Shown piece by piece: positions 8,117 through 16,301 of a DNA stretch of 64,000 bases. The stretch covers positions 1 to 64,000 of the forward strand of contig JAHDPL010000032.1 in the NCBI GenBank assembly GCA_018434355.1, written 5' to 3'. A program made the position numbers and the translations under genes. The stretch's first letter is position 1. The number at the start of each line of letters is the position of its first letter. This DNA is from Sporomusaceae bacterium. Its GTDB lineage: Bacteria > Bacillota > Negativicutes > UBA1444. The notes below the pieces were generated by a model, which did no database searches, was not told where the DNA came from, and worked only from the letters and a program-made list of their open reading frames with translations.

Positions 8117-8899
8117 TTATTTCCCGGGAAATGCCGGCTTGCGCTTCTCAACGAAAGCGGTCATTCCTTCCTTCTTGTCTTCGGTCGCGCAGGTAACGCC
8201 AAACAGGGAAGCTTCCAGTACCGAACCGGTTTCCATGTCGGTGTTCATGCCTGTGTTGATCGCTACTTTAGCCATTTGCACCGCAAACTGGCCGCGCTGC
8301 ATAATCCGTCCGGCCATCGCCTTGGCGGTCGGCAGCAATTCTTCCGGTGTGGTGACTTTGTTGACCAGACCGATGCGCAGGGCTTCCTGGGCGTCGATCA
8401 TATCGCCGGTATAGGTCAATTCCTTGGCGACGCCTTTGCCGACTAGACGGGGCAAACGCTGGGTGCCGCAGAAACCGGGGATGATCCCCAGTGTGACTTC
8501 CGGTTGGCCAAACTTGGCTTTGTCGGAAGCGATGCGGATATCGCAGGACATCGCCAGTTCGCAGCCGCCGCCGAGCGCAAATCCGTTGATTGCGGCAATG
8601 ACGGGTTGCGGCAGGTTCTCGATCATGTTGAACACGGTTTGACCGAGACGGCCCCAGGCCTGTCCTTCGGCTGCCGTCATCGGCAGCATTTCCTTGATGT
8701 CTGCGCCGGCCACGAACGACTTTTCGGCGCCGGTCAGAATGACGACCTTGATCGCGGGATCTTCTTTGATGGCGGTCAGCAGCTCGCACAGCTCATCCAT
8801 GGTTTCCTTGTTCAGGGCGTTGAGCGCCGCCGGCCGGTTCATCGTCAGGATGCCCAGACCGTCCTGGTTTTCAAACAGCAGGTTTTTGAATTGTTTCAT
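8117..8899 (-). CDS. crt: enoyl-CoA hydratase (crotonase)
   Basis: 260 residues, the standard crotonase length. The two catalytic glutamates are present: Glu114 in GGGCELAMSCD and Glu134 in GQPEVTLGIIPG, and the oxyanion-hole segment SFVAGADIKEM (61-71) is intact. It hydrates crotonyl-CoA or a related 2-enoyl-CoA to the 3-hydroxyacyl-CoA (or the reverse in butyrate formation). The adjoining hbd and acyl-CoA dehydrogenase genes give the core of a short-chain acyl-CoA pathway. No thiolase or Etf gene is seen nearby. Confidence 0.93.
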   Translation of the reverse strand: MKQFKNLLFENQDGLGILTMNRPAALNALNKETMDELCELLTAIKEDPAIKVVILTGAEKSFVAGADIKEMLPMTAAEGQAWGRLGQTVFNMIENLPQPVIAAINGFALGGGCELAMSCDIRIASDKAKFGQPEVTLGIIPGFCGTQRLPRLVGKGVAKELTYTGDMIDAQEALRIGLVNKVTTPEELLPTAKAMAGRIMQRGQFAVQMAKVAINTGMNTDMETGSVLEASLFGVTCATEDKKEGMTAFVEKRKPAFPGK

Positions 8900-8922
8900 C
8901 GTAGTTTCCCGTCCTTTCGCCT

Positions 8923-9780
8923 CTATTTCGAGTAATCGTAGAAGCCGCGACCGGTTTTACGGCCAAGCCAGCCGGCTTCGACATACTTGCGAAGCAGCGG
9001 GCAGGGACGGTATTTGGGATCTCCGAAGCCCTCATAAAGAACTTCCATGACATACAGCATGGTGTCGAGACCGATCATGTCGGACAGCGCCAAGGGTCCC
9101 ATCGGGTGGCCGAAACCGCTCTTGGCGACGGCGTCGATCTCTTCGGCGGTGGCAATCCCTTCGAACAGGGTCTGCATCGCCTCGTTCATCATCGGGCACA
9201 TAATCCGGTTGCCGACGAAGCCGGGGAAGTCTTTGACCATGACCGGGCTTTTGCCGAGTTTCTTGGCCAGGTCATACACGGTCTGCGCCGTTTCGGGAGC
9301 GGTCGCCAGGCTGCTGACGACTTCGACCAGCGCCATCAGCGGGGCCGGATTGAAGAAGTGCATGCCGCAGACTTTGGTCGGCCGTTTGGTCATCGCGCCG
9401 ATTGCCGTAACCGGCAGCGAGGAGGTGTTGGAAGCCAGAATCGTATGCTCCGGACAAAGCGCGTCAATTTTCGAGAAGATGTCTTTTTTGACCTTCATGT
9501 TTTCGACGACCGCCTCGACCACCAGGTCGACTTTGCAGGCAGCGGCATCCAGCTCGACCACGCCGCAGAGGTTCTTGTACATAGCCTCTTTGGCTTCTGC
9601 CGTCAGTTTGCCTTTTTCCACCATTTTGCCGAGGTTTTTCTCAATGTTGGCCATGCCTTTGTCGACAAACTTTTGGTCGATGTCCTGCATGACGACTTCC
9701 AAGCCGCCCTGCAGCATGACCTGGGCAATGCCGTTGCCCATCTGACCTGCGCCGATTACCAGTACTCTTTTGATCTCCAT
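8923..9780 (-). CDS. hbd: 3-hydroxybutyryl-CoA dehydrogenase
   Basis: 285 residues from an ATG with GGAGGCGG upstream; the reading frame stays open 25 codons further but those codons do not look like protein of this family. NAD-binding [11 protein letters not shown] (10-20), then [10 protein letters not shown] and [17 protein letters not shown] carry the catalytic serine and histidine region, and [15 protein letters not shown] is the start of the C-terminal helical domain. It oxidises 3-hydroxyacyl-CoA to acetoacetyl-CoA or an analogue, or reduces it in butyrate synthesis. It is followed after 23 bases by crotonase. Confidence 0.95.
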   Translation of the reverse strand: MEIKRVLVIGAGQMGNGIAQVMLQGGLEVVMQDIDQKFVDKGMANIEKNLGKMVEKGKLTAEAKEAMYKNLCGVVELDAAACKVDLVVEAVVENMKVKKDIFSKIDALCPEHTILASNTSSLPVTAIGAMTKRPTKVCGMHFFNPAPLMALVEVVSSLATAPETAQTVYDLAKKLGKSPVMVKDFPGFVGNRIMCPMMNEAMQTLFEGIATAEEIDAVAKSGFGHPMGPLALSDMIGLDTMLYVMEVLYEGFGDPKYRPCPLLRKYVEAGWLGRKTGRGFYDYSK

Positions 9781-9867
9781 TTGTCTACCGCCTCCATTAA
9801 TGTGATATTTGTCTCTACTAATAGATTTTGCGCCAATGTGGCTTTTTCCTGCCACCTCATCGCCCGC

Positions 9868-10821
9868 CTACGCTTTTCTTTCCATTTCGCGCAGGAACGT
9901 CTCCAAGGTTTCGACATTCTCGACATTAAGGCAGCGTACATCGATTCCCCTGTGTTGCGCCGTTGTTTTGTTGAATGTCGTCAGCAGATGCTTGGGTCCG
10001 ATCTCGATAAACGTATCGACGCCGTCGTCCAGCATGGTGTTGACGGAGTCCTCCCACATCACGGCCTTGTAGACATGCTCGTTGAGCAGTTGGCGGATGT
10101 CGTCGGTTTCGCTGAAATATTTTGCCGTTACGTTGCTGACGACCTTCTTGGTCGGCTTGCCCATTTTCACCGTACCGATCAGGTCATACAGTTGTTGTCC
10201 GGCGCCTTTCAGCAGACTGGTATGGAACGGTCCGCTGACCTTGAGAAAAGTCGTTTGTTCCGCACCGCGTTCCATCGCCAGGGCGGCCGCTTTTTCCACA
10301 GCGGCCGCGTAACCGGCGACGATGATCTGGCGAGGGCAGTTGAAGTTGGAGCATTCAATCAGCCCGAGGTCTTTCGAATCTTCAACAATCTGCTGAACCG
10401 TTTCCCGGTCCAGGCCGGTAATCCAGCACATTTTTCCCAATCCCTGGGGAACCGCGTTTTGCATGAATATGCCGCGTTGTTTCACCAGTTTTACGGTATC
10501 TTCGAACTGGAAAACACCTGCATAGACCAACGCCGCGTATTCACCCAGACTGAACCCGGCCGTCACGTTGGCGGAAAATCCATACTTCTCGACGACTTTC
10601 AGAATTGCCAGTGCGGTGGTATGGATGGTCGGTTGGGAATTTTCCGTTTTGACCAGTTCGGATTCGGGTCCTTCTTTGCAGAGACGGCGGATATCGATGC
10701 CCATGACTTCGTTGGCGCGATCAAACACCGCCGACGCCTCGGGATAACGATCGGCCAGCTCCATTCCCATGCCGACATAGTGGGTTCCCTGTCCAGGAAA
10801 TACAAACGCGATTTTGCTCAT
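9868..10821 (-). CDS. FabD-like malonyl/acyl-CoA acyltransferase
   Basis: 317 residues of the malonyl-CoA:ACP transacylase fold: VFPGQGTHYVGMG (7-19), the nucleophile Ser91 in GFSLGEYAAL, Arg116 in LVKQRGIFMQ (the arginine that binds a malonyl carboxylate in FabD) and the catalytic His200 in SGPFHTSLL. In FabD the residue before the serine is normally His (GHSLGE); here it is Phe. It lies between hbd and an acyl-CoA dehydrogenase in a CoA-ester catabolic operon, with no ACP or ketosynthase gene nearby, so it may be recruited to another acyl transfer or hydrolysis. A housekeeping FabD is expected elsewhere in the genome. Confidence 0.85.
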   Translation of the reverse strand: MSKIAFVFPGQGTHYVGMGMELADRYPEASAVFDRANEVMGIDIRRLCKEGPESELVKTENSQPTIHTTALAILKVVEKYGFSANVTAGFSLGEYAALVYAGVFQFEDTVKLVKQRGIFMQNAVPQGLGKMCWITGLDRETVQQIVEDSKDLGLIECSNFNCPRQIIVAGYAAAVEKAAALAMERGAEQTTFLKVSGPFHTSLLKGAGQQLYDLIGTVKMGKPTKKVVSNVTAKYFSETDDIRQLLNEHVYKAVMWEDSVNTMLDDGVDTFIEIGPKHLLTTFNKTTAQHRGIDVRCLNVENVETLETFLREMERKA

Positions 10822-10832
10822 ACGATCACCCG

Positions 10833-11981
10833 TTACCGCAGAATCGAACCGGAAATGACCAGTTTCTGCACTTCATTGGTTCCTTCGTAGATCTGGGTGA
10901 TCTTGGCGTCGCGCATCATCCTCTCTACCGGGTGGTCGCGCAGGAATCCATGACCGCCGAGGATCTGTACGGCTTCGGTCGTGACTTCCATCGCGGTGTC
11001 GGTGGCAAACATCTTGGCCATCGCCGCTTCCTTGGAATACGGCAGTTTGTTGTCCTTCAGATAGGCAGCGTGCAGGGTCAGCCACTTGGCCGCTTCGATC
11101 TTGGTCGCCATTTCGGCCAGTTTGAACGCGATGACCTGTTGGTTGCAGATCGGTTGGTTAAATTGAACACGCTCTTTGGAATATTTCAGCGCGTACTCGT
11201 ATGCGCCCATGGCGATGCCGACGCCTTGCGCTGCGATGCCGATCCGGCCGCCGTCCAGCGTGGTCATGGCAATCTTGAAGCCTTCGCCGACTTTGCCAAG
11301 CAGATTCTCTTTGGGAATTCGGCAGTTTTCAAAGAACAGGTTGCGCTGCACAGTGGCGCGAATGCCCATTTTTTCTTCCTGTTTGGTGAACGTGAAACCA
11401 GGTGTGTCTTTCTCGACGATAAATGCGCTGATGCCTTTGACGCCTTTGCTCTTGTCGGTCATCGCAAACACGACATAGACTTCGGCCAGTCCGGCGTTGG
11501 TGCAGAAGCATTTTTCACCGTTCAGGACATAAAAGTCGCCATCTTCGACGGCTGTTGTCAGTTGTGCGCCGGAGTCGCTGCCTGCGCCGGGCTCGGTCAG
11601 GCCGAACGCGCCGACCAGTTTGCCCTGGAACAAAGGTACCGAGTATTTTCTACGCTGCTCTTCGGTGCCATAAGCGAAAATCGGCCAGCCATTGAGCGAA
11701 ATGGCGACAGAGTAAGCGCAACCGGTCGAGGCGCAAGCTTTGTTGATCTCGATGCTGGCCAGCGCATAGGAAATCTGGTCGGCGCCGGCGCCGCCGTACT
11801 CCGTCGGATACGGCAGACCCATCAGGCCGAGCGGGGCGAATTTTTCCTTGAACATCTTGTAGATCGGCTCGAAGCTTTCGCCTTTGTCCCATTCCTTGGC
11901 ATTGGGTGCGACTTCTTTGGCCACAAGGTCCTTGGCAAGTTGCTGGATGCGCAATTGGTCTTCTGTCAGTTGGAAATTCAC
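10833..11981 (-). CDS. acyl-CoA dehydrogenase (butyryl-CoA dehydrogenase-like)
   Basis: 382 residues from a GTG placed after GAGGGGGAAACAAATC; a longer open frame begins 15 codons upstream but has no ribosome binding site. Family features: LMGLPYPTEYGGAGAD, the FAD/substrate segment AFGLTEPGAGSDSGA, CFCTNAGLAEVYVV, and the C-terminal YEGTNEVQKLVI containing the catalytic base glutamate of short-chain enzymes. It interconverts a saturated acyl-CoA and its 2-enoyl-CoA with electron transfer to an ETF. It precedes the FabD-like, hbd and crt genes with very short gaps, so these are one transcription unit. Confidence 0.93.
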   Translation of the reverse strand: MNFQLTEDQLRIQQLAKDLVAKEVAPNAKEWDKGESFEPIYKMFKEKFAPLGLMGLPYPTEYGGAGADQISYALASIEINKACASTGCAYSVAISLNGWPIFAYGTEEQRRKYSVPLFQGKLVGAFGLTEPGAGSDSGAQLTTAVEDGDFYVLNGEKCFCTNAGLAEVYVVFAMTDKSKGVKGISAFIVEKDTPGFTFTKQEEKMGIRATVQRNLFFENCRIPKENLLGKVGEGFKIAMTTLDGGRIGIAAQGVGIAMGAYEYALKYSKERVQFNQPICNQQVIAFKLAEMATKIEAAKWLTLHAAYLKDNKLPYSKEAAMAKMFATDTAMEVTTEAVQILGGHGFLRDHPVERMMRDAKITQIYEGTNEVQKLVISGSILR

Positions 11982-12029
11982 GATTTGTTTCCCCCTCTTC
12001 TCTTTTTCTCTCTTTTTACTTATCAAACC

Positions 12030-12069
12030 GCCGCCGGAGCGGCGCTGCTAAGTCGACCAACCCGGCGGC
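12030..12069 (-). other. GC-rich hairpin between permease and acyl-CoA dehydrogenase genes
   Basis: GCCGCCGG at 12030-12037 pairs with CCGGCGGC at 12062-12069, and GCTAAGT/ACTTAGC can pair further out. On the minus strand the main stem is followed by GGTTTGATAAG, a poor T-run. It lies in the 143-base gap after the permease gene, so it may reduce read-through into the dehydrogenase genes. Confidence 0.45.
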
Positions 12070-12124
12070 AGTTTAAGTCAGCAACGACGTTTTCAGCAAC
12101 TTAGCAAAGATCTTTTGCTACGAC

Positions 12125-13468
12125 TTATTTTGCTTCGTCCGGATTTTCTTTGATGCTGTTGCCAATCAAAAGTACCAACAGAACGCCGATCCCGAGGCCC
12201 CAGGCCGCAGATTTGGCGGCGAGGAAAATCGCCATTGTGCCGGCGATGCCGCGTTCCTGATTGGTCCGGCACATGTTCATCGCGATATAGAAGCAGGCGT
12301 AGCCTTGCACCAGCAGGGTCAGCGACAGCGCCGCCGGCAATACCGGGCGCACCAGGCTGATGATCGGCAGGAACAGACTGGCGACGAACATCGCGATGAT
12401 GAAACTGCCGCAACCGCCATAGATGCTGTCCATGGCCGCCCGTCCGTGCTTATAACGCTCGGCGATCGCGATCGTGCCGCCGGCCCACAGCGGACCGCAC
12501 AGCGGACCGTAAGGAGCAAACAGGCCCATGATCAGGTTACGGAAACCGGAGATCAGGTTGGAACGGGTCGGATTGAACTCGATCACTTCGTCCTGACGGA
12601 CGACGTCGGCTTCCTTGGTCACGACTTCAGCCAGCACAAAGTCGCCGAAAGCGATGATATAGGCTGCGAATACCAACGGCAGTGCGTCGATCCAGTATTT
12701 CGCCGCCGGGAAACCAACGCCGAACACGGTATAATCCAGCATTTTTCCTGCCAACGAAAAATCAATCATTCCCATCTGGATTTTCGGGAAAGGAATTTCA
12801 CCGATCAGCGGACCGACGATGGCCGCAACAATCAGGCCAGGCAGCATGCCGTATTTGGACAGCAATTGCAAAAACCCGCTATTTTGCTTTTTCTGGGCGA
12901 AGTTCCAGGAAAACAGCACTAGCCAGCAGATAAAGGCGCCGACCATAATCGTGACTTCCTGTCCGGTCATGCGTCCTTTGGGCATGATAACGCCCCATAC
13001 CGCGGCAACACCGGCGCCGAGGATGATTCCGGCCCGCATCGACATCGGCACATAAGCGATCAATTTTTTGCCCAGCCCGGTAATTCCGAGGAACATGAAT
13101 AAAATCGCCATCGAAAGTTGCAGGGCAATAATTGCGTGAATCCGGTCGGGGCCGGCGGCATAACCTTTGCCCCAGGCCAATACCAGCGGAATCGCCGGCG
13201 TAATCCAGCCCGGGAAGACCGGATCGCCAAATGTCGGATGCAATAAATACAGAAGGCCATTCAGCGCCACCATGACCAAGGCTACCTCGAAGGGAACTCC
13301 CAGCAGTTCCTGGTGAATTGGAATCGAACCCAGGGCAACCGCCACCAGGATCGCGCCTTGGATGGCTTCCGGCCATTCCCACTTGTAATGGATGAACGGC
13401 AGGCGCAGCTTGAATATCCCCAGTGGAATATACGGTTGTTCGGTGCCATATTCTCTGTTGATCGCCAT
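12125..13468 (-). CDS. multi-pass membrane permease (NCS2/SulP-like fold, substrate unknown)
   Basis: 447 residues with about 12 hydrophobic segments (for example LVMVALNGLLYLL, AILFMFLGITGLG, AGIILGAGVAAVWGVIM, MAIFLAAKSAAWGLGIGVLLVLLIG). The pattern, including a re-entrant-like FGDFVLAEVVTKEADVVRQDE and PYGPLCGPLWAGG, recalls nucleobase/sulfate-type elevator permeases, but I cannot name a close family. It is the first gene after the sigma-54 promoter at 13599-13615 and heads the acyl-CoA operon, so a carboxylic acid consumed by that pathway is the best guess for its substrate. ATG start with AGGGGGG upstream. Confidence 0.65.
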   Translation of the reverse strand: MAINREYGTEQPYIPLGIFKLRLPFIHYKWEWPEAIQGAILVAVALGSIPIHQELLGVPFEVALVMVALNGLLYLLHPTFGDPVFPGWITPAIPLVLAWGKGYAAGPDRIHAIIALQLSMAILFMFLGITGLGKKLIAYVPMSMRAGIILGAGVAAVWGVIMPKGRMTGQEVTIMVGAFICWLVLFSWNFAQKKQNSGFLQLLSKYGMLPGLIVAAIVGPLIGEIPFPKIQMGMIDFSLAGKMLDYTVFGVGFPAAKYWIDALPLVFAAYIIAFGDFVLAEVVTKEADVVRQDEVIEFNPTRSNLISGFRNLIMGLFAPYGPLCGPLWAGGTIAIAERYKHGRAAMDSIYGGCGSFIIAMFVASLFLPIISLVRPVLPAALSLTLLVQGYACFYIAMNMCRTNQERGIAGTMAIFLAAKSAAWGLGIGVLLVLLIGNSIKENPDEAK

Positions 13469-13598
13469 TATTTTACCCCCCTATTATTTTTGAGCCTTCC
13501 CCTGTTTGCAAACCTAATCAACAGTTAACGTTTTCGCGCACTCCTCCTCTGTCGGCAAATGCAATAACGCGTGAATTAATACTCCGCACCTTATCCTT

Positions 13599-13615
13599 CG
13601 CAACTTTCGTGCCAA
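13599..13615 (-). promoter_or_regulatory. sigma-54 (-24/-12) promoter of the permease/beta-oxidation operon
   Basis: Minus-strand sequence TTGGCAC-GAAAG-TTGC, a full match to TGGCAC-N5-TTGC. It is about 130 bases before the permease start. The 321-base gap 13469-13789 holds this promoter and the terminator at 13685-13714; nothing else was recognised there. The sigma-54 activator gene immediately upstream (13790-15907) is the obvious regulator. Confidence 0.82.
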
Positions 13616-13684
13616 CCATTCACCAACGTCGGTAAATCAAGCAACTAGCGATTTTGCCATTTTAAAATTGACAGAAAAAATTTA

Positions 13685-13714
13685 AAAGGACGATGCATTG
13701 CAGCATCGTCCTTT
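13685..13714 (-). terminator. intrinsic terminator after the sigma-54 activator gene
   Basis: A perfect 12-bp stem (AAAGGACGATGC with GCATCGTCCTTT, loop ATTGCA), followed on the minus strand by TAAATTTTTTC. It isolates the regulator gene from the operon it probably controls. Confidence 0.85.
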
Positions 13715-13789
13715 CGGTGAAAAAAGCTCGAGTTCCTTATTTTATCGGCATTTTCGGCAAATGATGCCGTCTACCGATCGTCGATGCAA

Positions 13790-15907
13790 CTACGCATCGT
13801 AGCGGGTAATCTGGTACTGTTTCATTTTTCGCACGATCGTCGACTGGTTCACTTCCAGCACACGGGCCACCTTGCGTGTGGAACCGTGCTCGCCGAAAGC
13901 CCGTTCCAGCAGTAGCGCTTCCAATTCTTCCACCGCCTGCTTGTAAGGCACGACCCGGTTCAGCACGACAGCTTCCGAGCCGTCGACCACCGTCTCGATT
14001 TTCCCCTGCATCGTTTCCGGCAGATGGCAGGGATCGATATACGGCTCGTTGACCAGCACGACCAGCCGCTCGACCAGGTTTTCCATCTCGCGCACATTGC
14101 CGGGCCAGTCATAATTGACCAACCGTTCGACCGCAGCTGTCGAAAACCGTTTTTGCATGCTGTACTTTTGATTGACCTTGCGCAGCATTTCATGCAACAA
14201 CGGCGGGATATCCTCACGACGTTGCCGCAGCGGCGGAATCTGAATGCCAAATACATTGAGCCGATAATATAGATCGTCGCGGAATACGCCGGCTTTGACC
14301 AGCGTCGGCAAATCCTTGTTGGTGGCGGCAATAACCCGGACATCGACCGAGATCGGCTTGACGCCGCCGACCCTGGTAAGCGTCTTTTCCTGCAACACCC
14401 GCAGCAACTTAACCTGCAAGCCGAGCGGCAACTCGCCGATTTCATCGAGGAACAGCGTCCCGCCTGAAGCCAGTTCGAACATGCCGGGCTTGCCGTCCTT
14501 TTTCGCGCCGGTGAATGCTCCGCCGGCATATCCGAACAACTCCGACTCCAGCAGATTTTCCGGAATCGCACCGCAGTTCAGCTTGATAAACGGCTGGTTT
14601 TTGCGCCGGCTGAGCGAATGGATCTTATTGGTGATCACTTCCTTGCCAACGCCGGATTCGCCCATGATCAGCAGCGTCGAATCCACGGTCGCAATCCGCG
14701 CCGCCATTTCAACCACCCGTTGCATTGCCGGGCTCTTGGCCACCAGGTCATCCATCTTTAACTGCTGCAGGCGAATCTGTTCCAGTTCGGATACATAGCG
14801 TTGATTCAGCTCTACCGTAGCTTCCAGCTGTCGCTGCAACTGCTCGAGGTCGGTCATGTCGCGCACATTGACGACAATTTGGAGCAATTCGCCATTGTCA
14901 TCGAACATCGGCGTGCCGGTGGCCATGACCTGGTTGCCTTTGCGCGGGCCTTCCAAAATATTGACCAGCAGAGTGACTGTTTTCCGTTGCTCCAGCGCCG
15001 CCACCGCCGCCGATTTGTCGTACCATTTGCTGTCAACCAGTTCGTGGGCCGTTTTGCCGAGGATCTCAGCCCGCGGAAAGCCGCAGATTTTTTCCCAGGC
15101 CGAATTCACGCGAGTTACCCGCCCTTTGTTGTCGGCAATGTAGAACCCGTCATAGGAGTTTTCAAAAATTGCATCCAGTTCCTTGACCACCGAATTTGAG
15201 GTCTGCAACTGCGAACAAACAAAATCGTACTCGGATAGATCGAGGAAAACACTCATCGCGCCGACGCACTCGCCTTCATAAACCAGCGGCGTCCGGTTGG
15301 ACAAAATGCTTACCCCGTTGATTTGAGTCCGCACACCTGTCATCGGCGTCATCTGGTTCAGCGCATCCAGCATCCCCATATTCGGGTCCAGTTCGCCAAT
15401 ATGCCGACCGATGACCTCCTGCCGCTTTCGACCGAGAATCCGCTCTGCCGCCGGATTGAAAATCACGATCTTGCCAGCATTGTCAATCGCCAGAATTCCA
15501 TTGTGCGACGCTTCGAGAATCTTGCGTTCCATCTCGGCGATCTGACGGAAATAGCGGCTGGTTTTCCGACCGATCAACTTAGCCCGCATGAAGCCGATCA
15601 GCTTGTCCGCCTCGTCGACAAAGGGCACTACATCATTGTAGATCGAAAGATCGATCCTGTCATGCCGCGTTGTCAGTCGCTGGGCCTTCAGTTGTGTCAG
15701 GTTGTCCGCGATGTCGCCTTTGGCCCGCAACTCTTCCGCCGCGAACAACAAGGTCCGCACGCAGATCATGCCTCGATATGCCCCGGTTTCATCCTGCACC
15801 GGCAACGAAAAATATGGAACCCGACCAAAAATGGCGATGGCTTCGTCCACCGAATGGCTACAGAGCAATACCGGTTCCCGGACCAGATCGTCTTCGCTAA
15901 GAAACAC
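13790..15907 (-). CDS. sigma-54-dependent transcriptional activator with CBS and PAS domains
   Basis: 705 residues from a GTG six bases after AGGAGG; the frame is open 14 codons further upstream. Domain order: a CBS-like pair (about 1-120), PAS domain 1 (about 135-240, ILEASHNGILAIDNAGKIV), PAS domain 2 (about 250-365, AIFENSYDGFYIADNKGRV), a short coiled linker, the AAA+ domain with Walker A GESGVGKEV, the sigma-54 contact loop GAFTGA and Walker B FLDEIGELP, and a C-terminal Fis-type helix-turn-helix (VARVLEVNQSTIVRKMKQY). The sensor domains suggest binding of a small ligand, perhaps a CoA ester, acid or nucleotide. Sigma-54 promoters at 13599-13615 and 3588-3604 are its likely targets. Confidence 0.93.
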   Translation of the reverse strand: MFLSEDDLVREPVLLCSHSVDEAIAIFGRVPYFSLPVQDETGAYRGMICVRTLLFAAEELRAKGDIADNLTQLKAQRLTTRHDRIDLSIYNDVVPFVDEADKLIGFMRAKLIGRKTSRYFRQIAEMERKILEASHNGILAIDNAGKIVIFNPAAERILGRKRQEVIGRHIGELDPNMGMLDALNQMTPMTGVRTQINGVSILSNRTPLVYEGECVGAMSVFLDLSEYDFVCSQLQTSNSVVKELDAIFENSYDGFYIADNKGRVTRVNSAWEKICGFPRAEILGKTAHELVDSKWYDKSAAVAALEQRKTVTLLVNILEGPRKGNQVMATGTPMFDDNGELLQIVVNVRDMTDLEQLQRQLEATVELNQRYVSELEQIRLQQLKMDDLVAKSPAMQRVVEMAARIATVDSTLLIMGESGVGKEVITNKIHSLSRRKNQPFIKLNCGAIPENLLESELFGYAGGAFTGAKKDGKPGMFELASGGTLFLDEIGELPLGLQVKLLRVLQEKTLTRVGGVKPISVDVRVIAATNKDLPTLVKAGVFRDDLYYRLNVFGIQIPPLRQRREDIPPLLHEMLRKVNQKYSMQKRFSTAAVERLVNYDWPGNVREMENLVERLVVLVNEPYIDPCHLPETMQGKIETVVDGSEAVVLNRVVPYKQAVEELEALLLERAFGEHGSTRKVARVLEVNQSTIVRKMKQYQITRYDA

Positions 15908-16055
15908 GCTGCACCTCCTGGCGAGCTTTCCTTGCTCATGTAAAATCAACTTTATTTCGCGACGAATTATTATTCTAAATTAATCGACTTTTCCGACAGT
16001 CCACCTTTATTTTTACATAAAACAAGCGCCCCGTCCACCCCTGTAATTAAAAAAA

Positions 16056-16092
16056 GCATCAGTCAGACGGGTTCTGTCCGTCCGACTGATGC
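16056..16092 (-). terminator. intrinsic terminator of the serine operon
   Basis: A 15-bp stem (16056-16070 with 16078-16092; one G-U pair on the minus strand) with a 7-base loop, followed on the minus strand by TTTTTTTAATTA. It lies 34 bases after the stop of the small membrane protein gene, so that gene belongs to the serC-serA-DUF1015 transcript. Confidence 0.9.
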
Positions 16093-16126
16093 AAAATTAC
16101 ATCACTTCATTTGGAGTCTTTCTTGG

Positions 16127-16261
16127 TCAGGAACGTCGGAAGTAAGCTACCGCGCATAACAGAAACAATACGCTGCCGGCTAAAAAAAGGACATTGTTTT
16201 CGAACAGATTGCCGGTCGCCATCAATACAGCTGCAGCCACCAATCCAAGCAACGGGATCAT
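16127..16261 (-). CDS. 44-residue two-helix membrane protein at the end of the serine operon
   Basis: A short frame with ATG start, AAGGGAACG eight bases upstream and a TGA stop just before a strong terminator. The peptide begins MIPLLGLVAAAVLMATGNLF, has the polar turn ENN, continues VLFLAGSVLFLLCAVAY and ends FRRS: two hydrophobic helices with a positively charged C-terminus. It lies 40 bases after the DUF1015 gene. I do not recognise a family. The combination of ribosome binding site, composition and position before the terminator argues for a real gene; function unknown. Confidence 0.65.
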   Translation of the reverse strand: MIPLLGLVAAAVLMATGNLFENNVLFLAGSVLFLLCAVAYFRRS

Positions 16262-16301
16262 CCGCTCACGTTCCCTTCATTTTTTGTAATTGCCGGAGTC
16301 C

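Noticed and set aside
12102-12120. TAGCAAA-GATC-TTTTGCTA palindrome after the permease gene as a terminator
   Set aside because: Only a 7-bp AT-rich stem and no T-run on the minus strand.
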